Source: MADRE3 sp963718195
Lineage (GTDB): Bacteria; Desulfobacterota; Desulfobulbia; Desulfobulbales; Desulfocapsaceae
Assembly: GCA_963718195.1 (NCBI GenBank)
Contig: CAVQYQ010000010.1
Span: 1 to 64,000 of the forward strand
Direction: 5' to 3'
Length of the DNA: 64,000 bases
Made by a program: the position numbers and the translations under genes. Below, piece by piece: positions 9,286-17,000 of this stretch. Within the stretch, counting starts at the first letter, position 1. Each line of letters starts with the position of its first letter. Below the pieces are notes generated by a model, which ran no database searches, was not told the DNA's origin, and was given only the letters and a program-made list of their open reading frames with translations.

Positions 9286-9873
9286 ATGCTGGAACTGATA
9301 AAAAAAACAAGATCGTATCGAAGATTTGATGAACAACAGTGTTTAACTGACGATGACGTGAGGCAACTCATTGAACTTGCCCGGCTCGGAGGGTCTGCCA
9401 GAAACCAACAGCCATGGCAGTTTATGCCCATCACAGAGCCAGAAACCTGTGAGTTGATTTTTCCATATATCGGTTGGGCGGGATACCTCACAAACTGGAA
9501 AGGCCCCGCCGCCGGTGAACGGCCCTGCAGCTATATCTTTTGCCTGCTCAATCGTAACTGGTTGAAGGGTTCGGAGAAAGAGGCCCATTTCGATTTGGGA
9601 ACAGCCACGCAGAATCTGCTTCTTGGGGCGATGGTAAAAAACATTGGCGGGTGCCGCATTGGCGCCTTTTCTCCAGAGCTCATCAAACATTTTGACATAC
9701 CTGCCAATCTTGAACTCTCCCTGATCATCGCTCTTGGGTATCCGGCAGAGGAAGTAGAGATCACCGACCTTCCGTCAGCTGATGACATTAAATATTGGAG
9801 AGACGAACAAGGTGTACATTACGTCCCCAAACGCGCACTCGAGGACATAATTGTGAATTTACCATTAAAATGA
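9286..9873 (+). CDS. Nitroreductase-family FMN protein
   Basis: A 195-aa single-domain protein of the FMN-dependent nitroreductase superfamily. It opens with LIKKTRSYRRFDEQ, the usual FMN-phosphate-binding R-S-x-R-x-F start. It then has LARLGGSARNQQPWQF (FMN contact, like A-P-S-x-x-N-x-Q-P-W) and a C-terminal region IALGYPAEEVEI, the common A-x-G-Y-P-x-E ending. The substrate cannot be told from sequence. Members reduce nitro groups, quinones or flavins, or act in cofactor metabolism. The ATG at 9286 follows an AGGGGAG ribosome-binding site, so it is preferred over an in-frame start at 9244. It probably lies in one unit with the upstream DUF748 gene. Confidence 0.9.
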   Translation: MLELIKKTRSYRRFDEQQCLTDDDVRQLIELARLGGSARNQQPWQFMPITEPETCELIFPYIGWAGYLTNWKGPAAGERPCSYIFCLLNRNWLKGSEKEAHFDLGTATQNLLLGAMVKNIGGCRIGAFSPELIKHFDIPANLELSLIIALGYPAEEVEITDLPSADDIKYWRDEQGVHYVPKRALEDIIVNLPLK

Positions 9874-10128
9874 GCTGTTAGTTCGGGTTATTTTTTCCTT
9901 TCTCCGGTTTTAAGAACTTTTTAGGCACAGTTTATTTAATTTGCTGCCTGACAAATAACCAGTTGTAATTTTAATGCCTTCAACCATTTTTTTTCAAATA
10001 AAATGGACAAATTTTCCACAAATCAGGAATTTTCATTGCCTGCCTATTTAATTACCTTTCTGTCTATGATAAAGTTTAATTAACTTTGAGAACGTCAACC
10101 GGACCTTTACTTCGTAAAAGAAAGAGTG

Positions 10129-11616
10129 ATGTCATCACCGGAATCAATAAAAGAGTTCAAGAGACTTGCCAGTAACCAGCAGGCACTGCTCGAAGCAATG
10201 CCGGAGATGGTATTACTCGTCAATGCCAATAAGTCCATCGAGTATATGAACCCAAGCGCTGTGAATTTCTTTGGCGATCTCAGAGTGCAAACGTTTGAAC
10301 AGCAACCGGGACAGCAGACCGTTTTTTCTGAATTGCTCAACCTCGTTAATATGTCGCTTATCAATAACAGAAGTACCGATGTCCTCTCCGGCGCAATCCA
10401 TGATTCACATCTTGAATATTGCGTGGCGCCTTTTCACGGCTATAAAGGAGACAATCTCTACTGGTTGACGATCAGGGATCTCACGGAACAAAAACGTCAC
10501 CAGGATGAACTGGCAAAATTCCATGCCAATATCGAATCCATCCTCGCCTATAAGATAAACAGGTTGAAGGAAAGTGAGCGTATCCGGAAAAAACTGGCAG
10601 ACCAGCTTGATAACCTCCAGGATCATCTCCAAAATCGACCACCAAACGGTACAATTATCGGCTCAAGCAAGATCCTCCAGGATCTTAGAGACATGGTGCT
10701 TCAGGTATCTAAATCTGACGCAACCATACTCATTACCGGGGAATCCGGAACCGGCAAGGAACTTGTCGCCAACCTTATCAGGGAGACAAGTGGTCGCAGT
10801 AACAAACCGTTTTTAAAAATCAACTGTAATACGATTAATGACTCCCTTCTGGAAAGCGACCTCTTTGGCTACGAAAAAGGTTCTTTTACCGGTGCATATA
10901 AGCGAAAGATCGGTAAATTTGAAGTTGTTGACGGCGGTACAATCTTTCTGGATGAAATTGGTGATATCAGTCCACGTATGCAGGCAGCACTGCTCAGAGT
11001 TCTGCAGGACGGAGAAATTATCCGGGTTGGTGGAAATAGTCCCATCAAAGTGGACGTACGGGTCATTGCGGCAACAAACACAGACCTCGCCGCTGCTGTC
11101 AAAAAAGACCTGTTCAGGCTTGACCTGTTCTACCGACTCAATATCATTAATATTGCCATTCCTCCGTTGCGTGAGCGCAAAGAAGACATTATCGATCTGG
11201 TGACGCACTTTGTCAGACGTTACCGGACAGCGTTCAAAAAAGACATCAACTTTGTTCCAAAATCGATAATCAACACGCTGCTCTCACATGACTGGCCGGG
11301 CAACGTGCGCGAGTTGGAGAATGTAATCCAGCGCGCCGTGCTCATGGCTAAATCAAGCATCATCTCCGAGAATGAGCTGATTTTTGACACTCAGCCTGAT
11401 CAGGAACGGCCTGTTTCTGTGTCATCTCTGCTGAGCAAATACAGCGATGCGTCAATGAAGGATATCATCGCTGATTTTGAGCGTGATATCATCGTTCACG
11501 CGCTTCATAAACACCAGGGAAATGTTGCCTCCGCCGCAGATTCACTGCGAGTTGGGAAAACCGCTTTTTATGATAAAATGAAGCGGTACAATATCTCACC
11601 AAAAGACCATAAGTGA
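10129..11616 (+). CDS. PAS-domain sigma-54 activator (bacterial enhancer-binding protein)
   Basis: About 495 aa. An N-terminal PAS-like sensor covers about 15-125 (LLEAMPEMVLLVNANKSIEYMN, ending LTIRDLTEQKRHQDEL). A coiled linker (125-170) leads to a complete AAA+ domain: Walker A GESGTGKE (about 205-212), the sigma-54-contacting loop GSFTGA (about 252-257), Walker B GGTIFLDEIGD, and RLNIINIAIPPLRERKEDI with the usual arginines. The C-terminal Fis-type helix-turn-helix is HQGNVASAADSLRVGKTAFYDKMKRY. There is no receiver domain, so the signal is likely sensed directly by PAS or passed by a partner. The ATG at 10129 directly follows an in-frame GTG. A sigma-54 promoter match sits just past its stop, before a PilZ gene, which is a likely target. 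Confidence 0.95.
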   Translation: MSSPESIKEFKRLASNQQALLEAMPEMVLLVNANKSIEYMNPSAVNFFGDLRVQTFEQQPGQQTVFSELLNLVNMSLINNRSTDVLSGAIHDSHLEYCVAPFHGYKGDNLYWLTIRDLTEQKRHQDELAKFHANIESILAYKINRLKESERIRKKLADQLDNLQDHLQNRPPNGTIIGSSKILQDLRDMVLQVSKSDATILITGESGTGKELVANLIRETSGRSNKPFLKINCNTINDSLLESDLFGYEKGSFTGAYKRKIGKFEVVDGGTIFLDEIGDISPRMQAALLRVLQDGEIIRVGGNSPIKVDVRVIAATNTDLAAAVKKDLFRLDLFYRLNIINIAIPPLRERKEDIIDLVTHFVRRYRTAFKKDINFVPKSIINTLLSHDWPGNVRELENVIQRAVLMAKSSIISENELIFDTQPDQERPVSVSSLLSKYSDASMKDIIADFERDIIVHALHKHQGNVASAADSLRVGKTAFYDKMKRYNISPKDHK

Positions 11617-11619
11617 TAC

Positions 11620-11635
11620 TGGCATAAAAACTGCA
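11620..11635 (+). promoter_or_regulatory. Putative sigma-54 (-24/-12) promoter of the PilZ gene
   Basis: TGGCATAAAAACTGCA matches the sigma-54 consensus TGGCAC-N5-TTGCA, with the invariant GG (11621-11622) and GC (11633-11634) separated by exactly 10 nt. Transcription would start near 11646, leaving a leader of about 38 nt before the PilZ ATG at 11684. The site lies immediately after the stop codon of a sigma-54 activator gene. Confidence 0.6.
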
Positions 11636-11683
11636 AATGATTTTGGGAATTTATCTCTCTTAATCTTTACATAGAGGCCAGCC

Positions 11684-12214
11684 ATGACAAAAAACAGATA
11701 TCCAAGCTGTCCGTTTTGGTCCCCAACTACTGGTAATTGCAAGCTATCTCTTGAAGGCCTCTTTATTCCACTTGATGATTATATCGACTCATTCTGCAAA
11801 TCCGGCAATTATAGCCAATGTGACCAGCACCGTGTCAATAACAGCACAGAAGAGATGGAATTATACCACATTGTCTCCGAACGGAGACAATTTGACCGGC
11901 AATCCGGATTCCAGAAGATTACCATTGTTCAGGCCGACGAGTATATTGAAGATGTTTCCCCTCAGCTCTCAGCCCAAGTCGTGGATTTCAGCCAGGGCGG
12001 AATAAGGCTTCTGGCATCAACGCAGTTGAACAGAGACACAACGGTCACCTGCTCGTTGGACGACACGTTTCCCGAGCATCTGCGCTCCGGCGCGGCGATG
12101 ATACGCTGGTGCCGCCCACTTCTGAACAATAGCGGCTACCAAGCGGGTCTCTCTTTTCACGACGATCGAATCTCACTGGCGTTGCAGTCTCACCTGGACC
12201 ACCGCCCAATGTAG
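11684..12214 (+). CDS. PilZ-domain protein with Cys-containing N-terminal segment
   Basis: A 176-aa protein. The C-terminal half is a PilZ domain with the c-di-GMP-binding RRQFDR motif (about 66-71) and the D-x-S-x-x-G equivalent DFSQGGI, so c-di-GMP binding is expected. The first 50 residues hold four cysteines (CPFWSPTTGNC, then FCKSGNYSQC) that could bind a metal. Such N-terminal segments are not part of PilZ and their role is not known to me. The gene is preceded by a sigma-54 promoter match and by its likely activator gene, suggesting regulated expression of a c-di-GMP effector. It converges on the ampG-like gene. Confidence 0.9.
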   Translation: MTKNRYPSCPFWSPTTGNCKLSLEGLFIPLDDYIDSFCKSGNYSQCDQHRVNNSTEEMELYHIVSERRQFDRQSGFQKITIVQADEYIEDVSPQLSAQVVDFSQGGIRLLASTQLNRDTTVTCSLDDTFPEHLRSGAAMIRWCRPLLNNSGYQAGLSFHDDRISLALQSHLDHRPM

Positions 12215-12288
12215 CAGGAGTTGAACGCTCGATTATTCAGGTTTATCCTTTATCCTTCTTTGTTTTGCTCCAGCACGTATTGGTGTGC

Positions 12289-13839
12289 TCACTTCATGTC
12301 CCGTACCAGCCAAATCAGGTAAATTACCGGAATTCCCATTAAAGCGGTACACAGAAAAAATGACGGGTAGCCGATGCTGGTTACGATGGTGCCCGAATAT
12401 CCGCCAATTAATTTAGGAAAAAGGGACATAATTGAAGAGAAGACCGCATACTGTACGGCAGTAAAAGAAATTGATGTCAGGCTTGACAGGAACGCCACAA
12501 AAGCTGCAGACGCCAATCCGGCCGCCAGGTTATCAGCCCCAATTACTACCTTGAGCAACAATGGGTCAGGCCCGCTGCCTGCTAAAAGCATAAAAAGCAC
12601 ATTGGTCGCTGCAGACAACACCGCCCCGGTAAAAAGAATCTTCAGGATACCAAATCGTACCGTCAGCATACCACCAAGGAAACCGCCGACGATTGTCATC
12701 AGCAATCCAAATGTTTTAACAATTGCAGCGATCTCCATTTTACTGAAACCAAGATCCAGATAAAATACCGTTGAGATCACGCCAAGCACAATATCCGATA
12801 CCCGATAAAAACCGACCAGCAACAATAACAGCACTGCTGTTCTCAAACCGTAGCGTTTAAAAAAATCCTTGACCGGTTCAACATAGGTGTCGTCAACCAT
12901 GCCACTGTCCACAAGCTTGAGCATGACCAGTACCCGAGCCACCAGCAACGCGCAGATCAGCGCAACAAAGAGTCGACCACTTTCCAGAAAAAAACCAATC
13001 ACCCGCGCCGCAATCGGCGTGGATTCAGTAACCATCGCTTTCATGCTACCGGTTATCGACCCCCCGTAAAAAAACACCAGCGCGAAGGTAGAGACCACAC
13101 AGAGGAAAAGCGCGAAAAACCGAAGGTACTCTGCAGTTGAATAGACAAGTACCTGCGAAGTATTTCCCCTTTTTGGTTCGGAGGTCATCAGGGTGGTCAG
13201 AATGCCAATCAGCATACAGCAACCGACCCCGTAATAGGTGAGTTGCCAGGCACGATACTGATAGGTATCAACGGTTGTGCCAAGGTAACCGGCCAGAGCC
13301 AGAGAACCGGCTCCGGCGACAAGCATCCCGATCCGATATCCGGCAATATAGGTAGCAGAGAGCAGCGCCTGCATCTCCTGCTCGACGCATTCGATTCGAA
13401 ACGCATCAATGACGATATCCTGGGTCGCCGAGGAAAAACCGAGCAAGATTGCCGCAAATGCCATGGCGGCCAGATGGGATTGAGAAACAGACGGGTCAAT
13501 GGACGCCATCCAGAAAATGGCCGCCATGATAGCCAACTGGGAGACGATCATCCATCCTCTTCTTCGACCAAGAAGTTTGGTGAGTATCGGCAAAGGCATT
13601 CTGTCAATCAGCGGTGCCCAGACGAACTTGAAGGAATATCCCAATGCAGCCCAACTGAAAAAGGTTACCGCACCCCGTTCGACTCCGGCCTCACGTAACC
13701 AGGCTGACAATGTAGAAAATATGAGCAGAATGGGTATACCTGCTGAAAATCCGAGAAACAGCATGGTGATAACCCGGGGATGGGACCATGCCTTCAAGGT
13801 CTCCCGCCACGGTTTAACCACCTTATTTCCACCTATCAT
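12289..13839 (-). CDS. ampG: AmpG-like MFS permease (muropeptide importer family)
   Basis: A 516-aa integral membrane protein with about 12-14 hydrophobic segments. The N-terminal signature LFLGFSAGIPILLIFSTLSAWLREAGV is typical of AmpG permeases, as is LSWAALGYSFKFVWAPLIDR-like spacing (here FFSWAALGYSFKFVWAPLID) and the loop GRRRGWM. AmpG imports GlcNAc-anhydroMurNAc muropeptides across the inner membrane for cell-wall recycling. Substrate here is inferred from family. Other recycling enzymes occur in this window (Mpl, a NamZ-like muramidase, an AmgK/MurU-like pair), which supports the assignment. It is transcribed alone, divergent from cysS. Confidence 0.85.
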   Translation of the reverse strand: MIGGNKVVKPWRETLKAWSHPRVITMLFLGFSAGIPILLIFSTLSAWLREAGVERGAVTFFSWAALGYSFKFVWAPLIDRMPLPILTKLLGRRRGWMIVSQLAIMAAIFWMASIDPSVSQSHLAAMAFAAILLGFSSATQDIVIDAFRIECVEQEMQALLSATYIAGYRIGMLVAGAGSLALAGYLGTTVDTYQYRAWQLTYYGVGCCMLIGILTTLMTSEPKRGNTSQVLVYSTAEYLRFFALFLCVVSTFALVFFYGGSITGSMKAMVTESTPIAARVIGFFLESGRLFVALICALLVARVLVMLKLVDSGMVDDTYVEPVKDFFKRYGLRTAVLLLLLVGFYRVSDIVLGVISTVFYLDLGFSKMEIAAIVKTFGLLMTIVGGFLGGMLTVRFGILKILFTGAVLSAATNVLFMLLAGSGPDPLLLKVVIGADNLAAGLASAAFVAFLSSLTSISFTAVQYAVFSSIMSLFPKLIGGYSGTIVTSIGYPSFFLCTALMGIPVIYLIWLVRDMK

Positions 13840-13980
13840 TCTTGTCTTTTCCCGTCAATAAGATTAAGTTTAGTGATTTATACAATCGTACCCATACTAT
13901 AGCTTGATTCTCAGTACTTGTTTCAGGATCAGGCTGATTGATTTTAAAATGTTATCATTACAGGAATTTCACACATTGCC

Positions 13981-15468
13981 ATGAGCATCAGAATTTATAA
14001 CACCCTCACCCACAAAAAGGAACCCCTGGCACCAATCGAACCTGGCCATGTCAAGCTCTACGTATGTGGTATCACCTCCTATGATTACTGCCATATCGGT
14101 CATGCCCGATCGTCTCTTGCCTTCGATATGATTGTCAAGTACCTTCGCTATCGAGACTACCAGGTAACCTTTGTCCGCAACTTTACTGATATAGACGATA
14201 AAATTATCAAACGTGCCCAGGAGCAGGGGACCAGCTCAGAGGAACTGGCCAACCGGTTTATCGATGAATTTTATATCGATATGGATTTTCTAGGGTTGGA
14301 CAGACCCGATATTGAACCAAAGGCAACGGGACATATTCCTGAGATGATTTCTCTTATTTCCACGTTAATAGAAAAAGGCAAGGCCTATGCGGTTGAGGGT
14401 GATGTCTATTACTCCGTCAGCGAATTTCGTGAATATGGCAAACTCTCCCGCAGAAATCTTGATGATATGCAGGCAGGTGCCCGCATATCCATCAACGAGA
14501 AGAAAAAGCATCCGATGGACTTCGCCCTGTGGAAAAGCTCCAAGCCTGGAGAACCGGCATGGGAAAGCCCCTGGGGACCTGGTCGCCCGGGGTGGCATAT
14601 TGAATGTTCAGCAATGAGTAAAAAGTACTTTGGCGACACCTTTGATATTCACGGTGGTGGCAAGGATCTGGTCTTTCCTCACCACGAGAATGAAATTGCC
14701 CAGAGCGAGGCAGCTAACAATGCGCCATTTGTTAACATGTGGATCCATCACGGTTTTGTAACGGTTCGCAACGAGCAGACATCAGAAACCGAGAAGATGT
14801 CAAAATCGCTTGGTAATTTCCTTACCATCAGGGAACTCTCGAAAAAGTTTCATCCGGAGGTGTTGAAACTCTTTGTTTTTTCAACCCAATATCGTAACCC
14901 GCTTGAATATTCTGAGCAAGCGATGCAGGATGCCGAGAGTGGCCTGACAAGGCTTTATGAATGTGTTGCAGGGTACCACAGGTTAAAACAGCAGGAAGAT
15001 CCGGCGGCCCTGTCCGTTCTGACCAGCAAGGAAACAGACAAGCTGGTCTCGCTGGAGAGTCGGTTTCAGCAGGCGATGGACAACGATTTCAATAGTGCAC
15101 AGGCGATCGGTCATCTCTTTGACGCGACTAAGATAATCAATAAAGTTATAGGAAAATCTCAGTCACACCAGTCAGCTGACGACCTGCTGGTTGTCGGTAA
15201 GAGTGTCTCTTCACTCGTCAAATTAGCACAGATTATGGGCCTCTTAAACGAGTCGGCAGAAGCGTTTCTCGATGATCGCAAAAAGTCGGTGCTCAAGGGC
15301 ATTGACATTGATGAGGATACCATCAACCAACTCATCGAACAGCGTTATCAGGCACGGCAGGCAAAAAACTGGGAACTCAGTGACCAGATACGTGATAGGC
15401 TCCTCGCCCACAATATCGAGCTCAAGGATGGTACAGAAGGGACCAGTTGGACCGTTAAGAAAGAATAA
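13981..15468 (+). CDS. cysS: Cysteinyl-tRNA synthetase
   Basis: Charges tRNA-Cys with cysteine in the cytoplasm. It is a class I synthetase of 495 aa with the HIGH motif in YDYCHIGHARSS (38-41), the KMSKS motif in TEKMSKSLGNFLT, and zinc ligands expected at C29 (YVCGIT), the Cys of WHIECSAMS, and the His/Glu of PHHENEIAQSE. The C-terminal region contains the DALR-type anticodon-recognition segment. It begins a plus-strand group with the MEMO-family gene 20 nt downstream. Confidence 0.97.
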   Translation: MSIRIYNTLTHKKEPLAPIEPGHVKLYVCGITSYDYCHIGHARSSLAFDMIVKYLRYRDYQVTFVRNFTDIDDKIIKRAQEQGTSSEELANRFIDEFYIDMDFLGLDRPDIEPKATGHIPEMISLISTLIEKGKAYAVEGDVYYSVSEFREYGKLSRRNLDDMQAGARISINEKKKHPMDFALWKSSKPGEPAWESPWGPGRPGWHIECSAMSKKYFGDTFDIHGGGKDLVFPHHENEIAQSEAANNAPFVNMWIHHGFVTVRNEQTSETEKMSKSLGNFLTIRELSKKFHPEVLKLFVFSTQYRNPLEYSEQAMQDAESGLTRLYECVAGYHRLKQQEDPAALSVLTSKETDKLVSLESRFQQAMDNDFNSAQAIGHLFDATKIINKVIGKSQSHQSADDLLVVGKSVSSLVKLAQIMGLLNESAEAFLDDRKKSVLKGIDIDEDTINQLIEQRYQARQAKNWELSDQIRDRLLAHNIELKDGTEGTSWTVKKE

Positions 15469-15488
15469 ACAACTCTACGGGGGATGAC

Positions 15489-16292
15489 ATGAATCGACAA
15501 CCGGCTGTAGCCGATCGTTTTTATCCCGGCTCCCACTCATCACTTAAAAAGATGATTGATCAGCTGATGCCCACATCATCTGTTCGGAAAGAAAAGGCAC
15601 TTTCACTCATCTGTCCGCATGCCGGCTATATTTATTCTGGCAGACTGGCCTGTGAAACGATCAGTTCAGCAGAAATCCCTGAGTGCGTCGTTATCATTGG
15701 TCCCAACCACCATGGCCTGGGCGATCGGGTTGCCATTTCAACGACTGACTGGAACATGCCGCAGGGCGTGGTGCCAATTGACAGATTGTTTGCGCAAAAA
15801 CTTGTCACCTGCTCACCGCTGATCAGCGAAGATGACAGACCACACCTGCATGAACACTCACTCGAGGTTCAGGTTCCGTTCTTACAGACATTCAGGAACA
15901 ACCTCAAAATCGTACCGATTGCGGTCTCTCAGCTAACCTATTCAGATTGTCAAATTGTTGCAGATGCGATAACTGCGACTATAGAGCAGTCAGACAGCCG
16001 GCCGCTCCTGCTCGCCTCAACCGATATGTCCCATTATGAATCGAGGGCATCAGCAACCAGCAAAGACCAACAGGCACTTGACAGAATAATTGATCTTGAT
16101 CCACATGGGCTATACCAGACAGTCGTAAAAAACAATATTTCCATGTGCGGCTTCATCCCGGTTACCATCACCCTGATGGTGTCAAAACAGCTCGGGGCAA
16201 CCACTGCCCGGCTGATTGGGTATACTGACTCTGGTGAAACCTCAGGAGATCTGGATCAAGTGGTCGGATATGCAGGTTTTGTTGTCAGCTGA
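15489..16292 (+). CDS. MEMO1-family protein (AmmeMemoRadiSam system protein B)
   Basis: A 267-aa MEMO/AMMECR1-system B-type protein. It opens with RQPAVADRFYPGS. It has a SLICPHAGYIYSG motif, VVIIGPNHHG, and HEHSLEVQVPFLQ, the conserved His/Asp/Glu residues that form a metal-binding pocket like that of extradiol dioxygenases. Its biochemical role is unsettled. In many genomes it sits beside an AMMECR1 protein and a radical SAM enzyme, but neither is adjacent here. The start has a good ribosome-binding site (GGGGGATG, 5-7 nt before ATG). Confidence 0.9.
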   Translation: MNRQPAVADRFYPGSHSSLKKMIDQLMPTSSVRKEKALSLICPHAGYIYSGRLACETISSAEIPECVVIIGPNHHGLGDRVAISTTDWNMPQGVVPIDRLFAQKLVTCSPLISEDDRPHLHEHSLEVQVPFLQTFRNNLKIVPIAVSQLTYSDCQIVADAITATIEQSDSRPLLLASTDMSHYESRASATSKDQQALDRIIDLDPHGLYQTVVKNNISMCGFIPVTITLMVSKQLGATTARLIGYTDSGETSGDLDQVVGYAGFVVS

Positions 16293-16318
16293 ACCGAGCC
16301 GATCAACTAGTTTTTAGC

Positions 16319-16347
16319 TTGACAGCACAAGGCTCATATTTTATATA
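16319..16347 (+). promoter_or_regulatory. Sigma-70 promoter of tRNA-Gln
   Basis: A -35 box TTGACA (16319-16324) and a -10-like TATATA (16342-16347) are separated by 17 nt. They sit about 26 nt upstream of the mature tRNA 5' end. The spacing and position fit a strong vegetative promoter. Confidence 0.7.
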
Positions 16348-16373
16348 TCTTTGTTCCACGAGTACCAAAGAAC

Positions 16374-16447
16374 TGGGGGATGGTCTAATGGCAAGGCAGC
16401 GGACTCTGACTCCGCTTATCAAGGTTCGAATCCTTGTCCCCCAGCCA
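16374..16447 (+). tRNA. tRNA-Gln (anticodon CTG)
   Basis: A 74-nt gene that folds as a standard cloverleaf. The acceptor stem is TGGGGGA with TCCCCCA, followed by discriminator G and an encoded CCA. The anticodon stem is GCGGA/TCCGC around the loop CTCTGAC (anticodon CTG, reading CAG). The T arm is AAGGTTCGAATCCTT. The U1-A72 pair is typical of glutamine tRNAs. Confidence 0.97.
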
Positions 16448-16805
16448 GTTTATGACGGAGTCTGGTGTCTGAGTCATAACATCTTATTTCTTCTTCCAGC
16501 ACGGCTCCTCTCTTTTCTCGCCTACCAGAAACCGTCCCTACTGCTGCACTCATTACAGTGAGATAATCATCCATTACCAATGGTACACGGGTTGAGGATC
16601 TGTTAAAGAAATGATACGACTGGTTGCCAAAGATCATCGTCCATATTATACCTCATCACAAAGGAAATAATTGTTATCTGAAAACACAATACCTCAGGAA
16701 GGGCTTGGCAGGTTCTTTCTGTTTGGTTCGCCTCTGCTGCTTCGCGACGAATTGGCCTTCTTCCTGCAGCAGAGGCGATTATCTGCCATAGTGGAGGATT
16801 TAACA
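16448..16805 (+). other. Intergenic/leader region before the 64-aa ORF and mpl
   Basis: A 358-nt stretch after tRNA-Gln with no well-supported gene. An in-frame extension of the next ORF back to a TTG at 16671 exists. The ATG at 16806 has a far better ribosome-binding site (GGAGG), so I treat 16671-16805 as leader. It contains a striking 12-bp inverted repeat (listed next). Confidence 0.5.
16729..16777 (+). repeat. 12-bp perfect inverted repeat in leader of small ORF/mpl
   Basis: CGCCTCTGCTGC at 16729-16740 pairs perfectly with GCAGCAGAGGCG at 16766-16777 around a 25-nt loop. This forms a GC-rich stem ending about 15 nt before the GGAGG ribosome-binding site of the 64-aa ORF. No T-run follows, so it is not a standard terminator. 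Position suggests an RNA regulatory hairpin or an operator. Confidence 0.6.
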
Positions 16806-17000
16806 ATGGCTCGCACCGTCAGTGGACCGGAGCAATCCAGGAAAAGTGAACAGACGATCTCTGATGATACTATTCTCAAGATGACAAAAGAAATTGCGGT
16901 AAAATTCATTGAAGTGGGAAGGCTCTCCCCCTCAACCTTCGATGAAACCTTCAAGGATATCCACAGGACTATAGAAGAAACTGTACACAACAATGACTGA
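16806..17000 (+). CDS. Small helical protein of unknown function upstream of mpl
   Basis: A 64-aa protein beginning MARTVSGPEQ with no recognised catalytic motif. It has a predicted helical core, TILKMTKEIAVKFIEVGRL followed by STFDETFKDIHRTIEETV. The pattern (helix, short loop with S/P, helix with I-H) faintly recalls the N-terminal helices of MucR/Ros regulators, but the zinc finger is absent, so this is only a resemblance. The start is chosen for its GGAGG 9 nt upstream. The stop overlaps the mpl ATG by 8 nt, so translation is probably coupled. Confidence 0.65.
   Translation: MARTVSGPEQSRKSEQTISDDTILKMTKEIAVKFIEVGRLSPSTFDETFKDIHRTIEETVHNND

Noticed and set aside
12215..12288. AGCAC/GTGCT hairpin between PilZ and ampG-like genes
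   Set aside because: Only a 5-bp stem with no T-tract, so too weak to call a terminator.
16671..16805. In-frame TTG extension (45 aa) of the small ORF before mpl
   Set aside because: The ATG at 16806 has a strong GGAGG. The extension has a weaker start and spans the GC-rich inverted repeat, so I treat it as leader.
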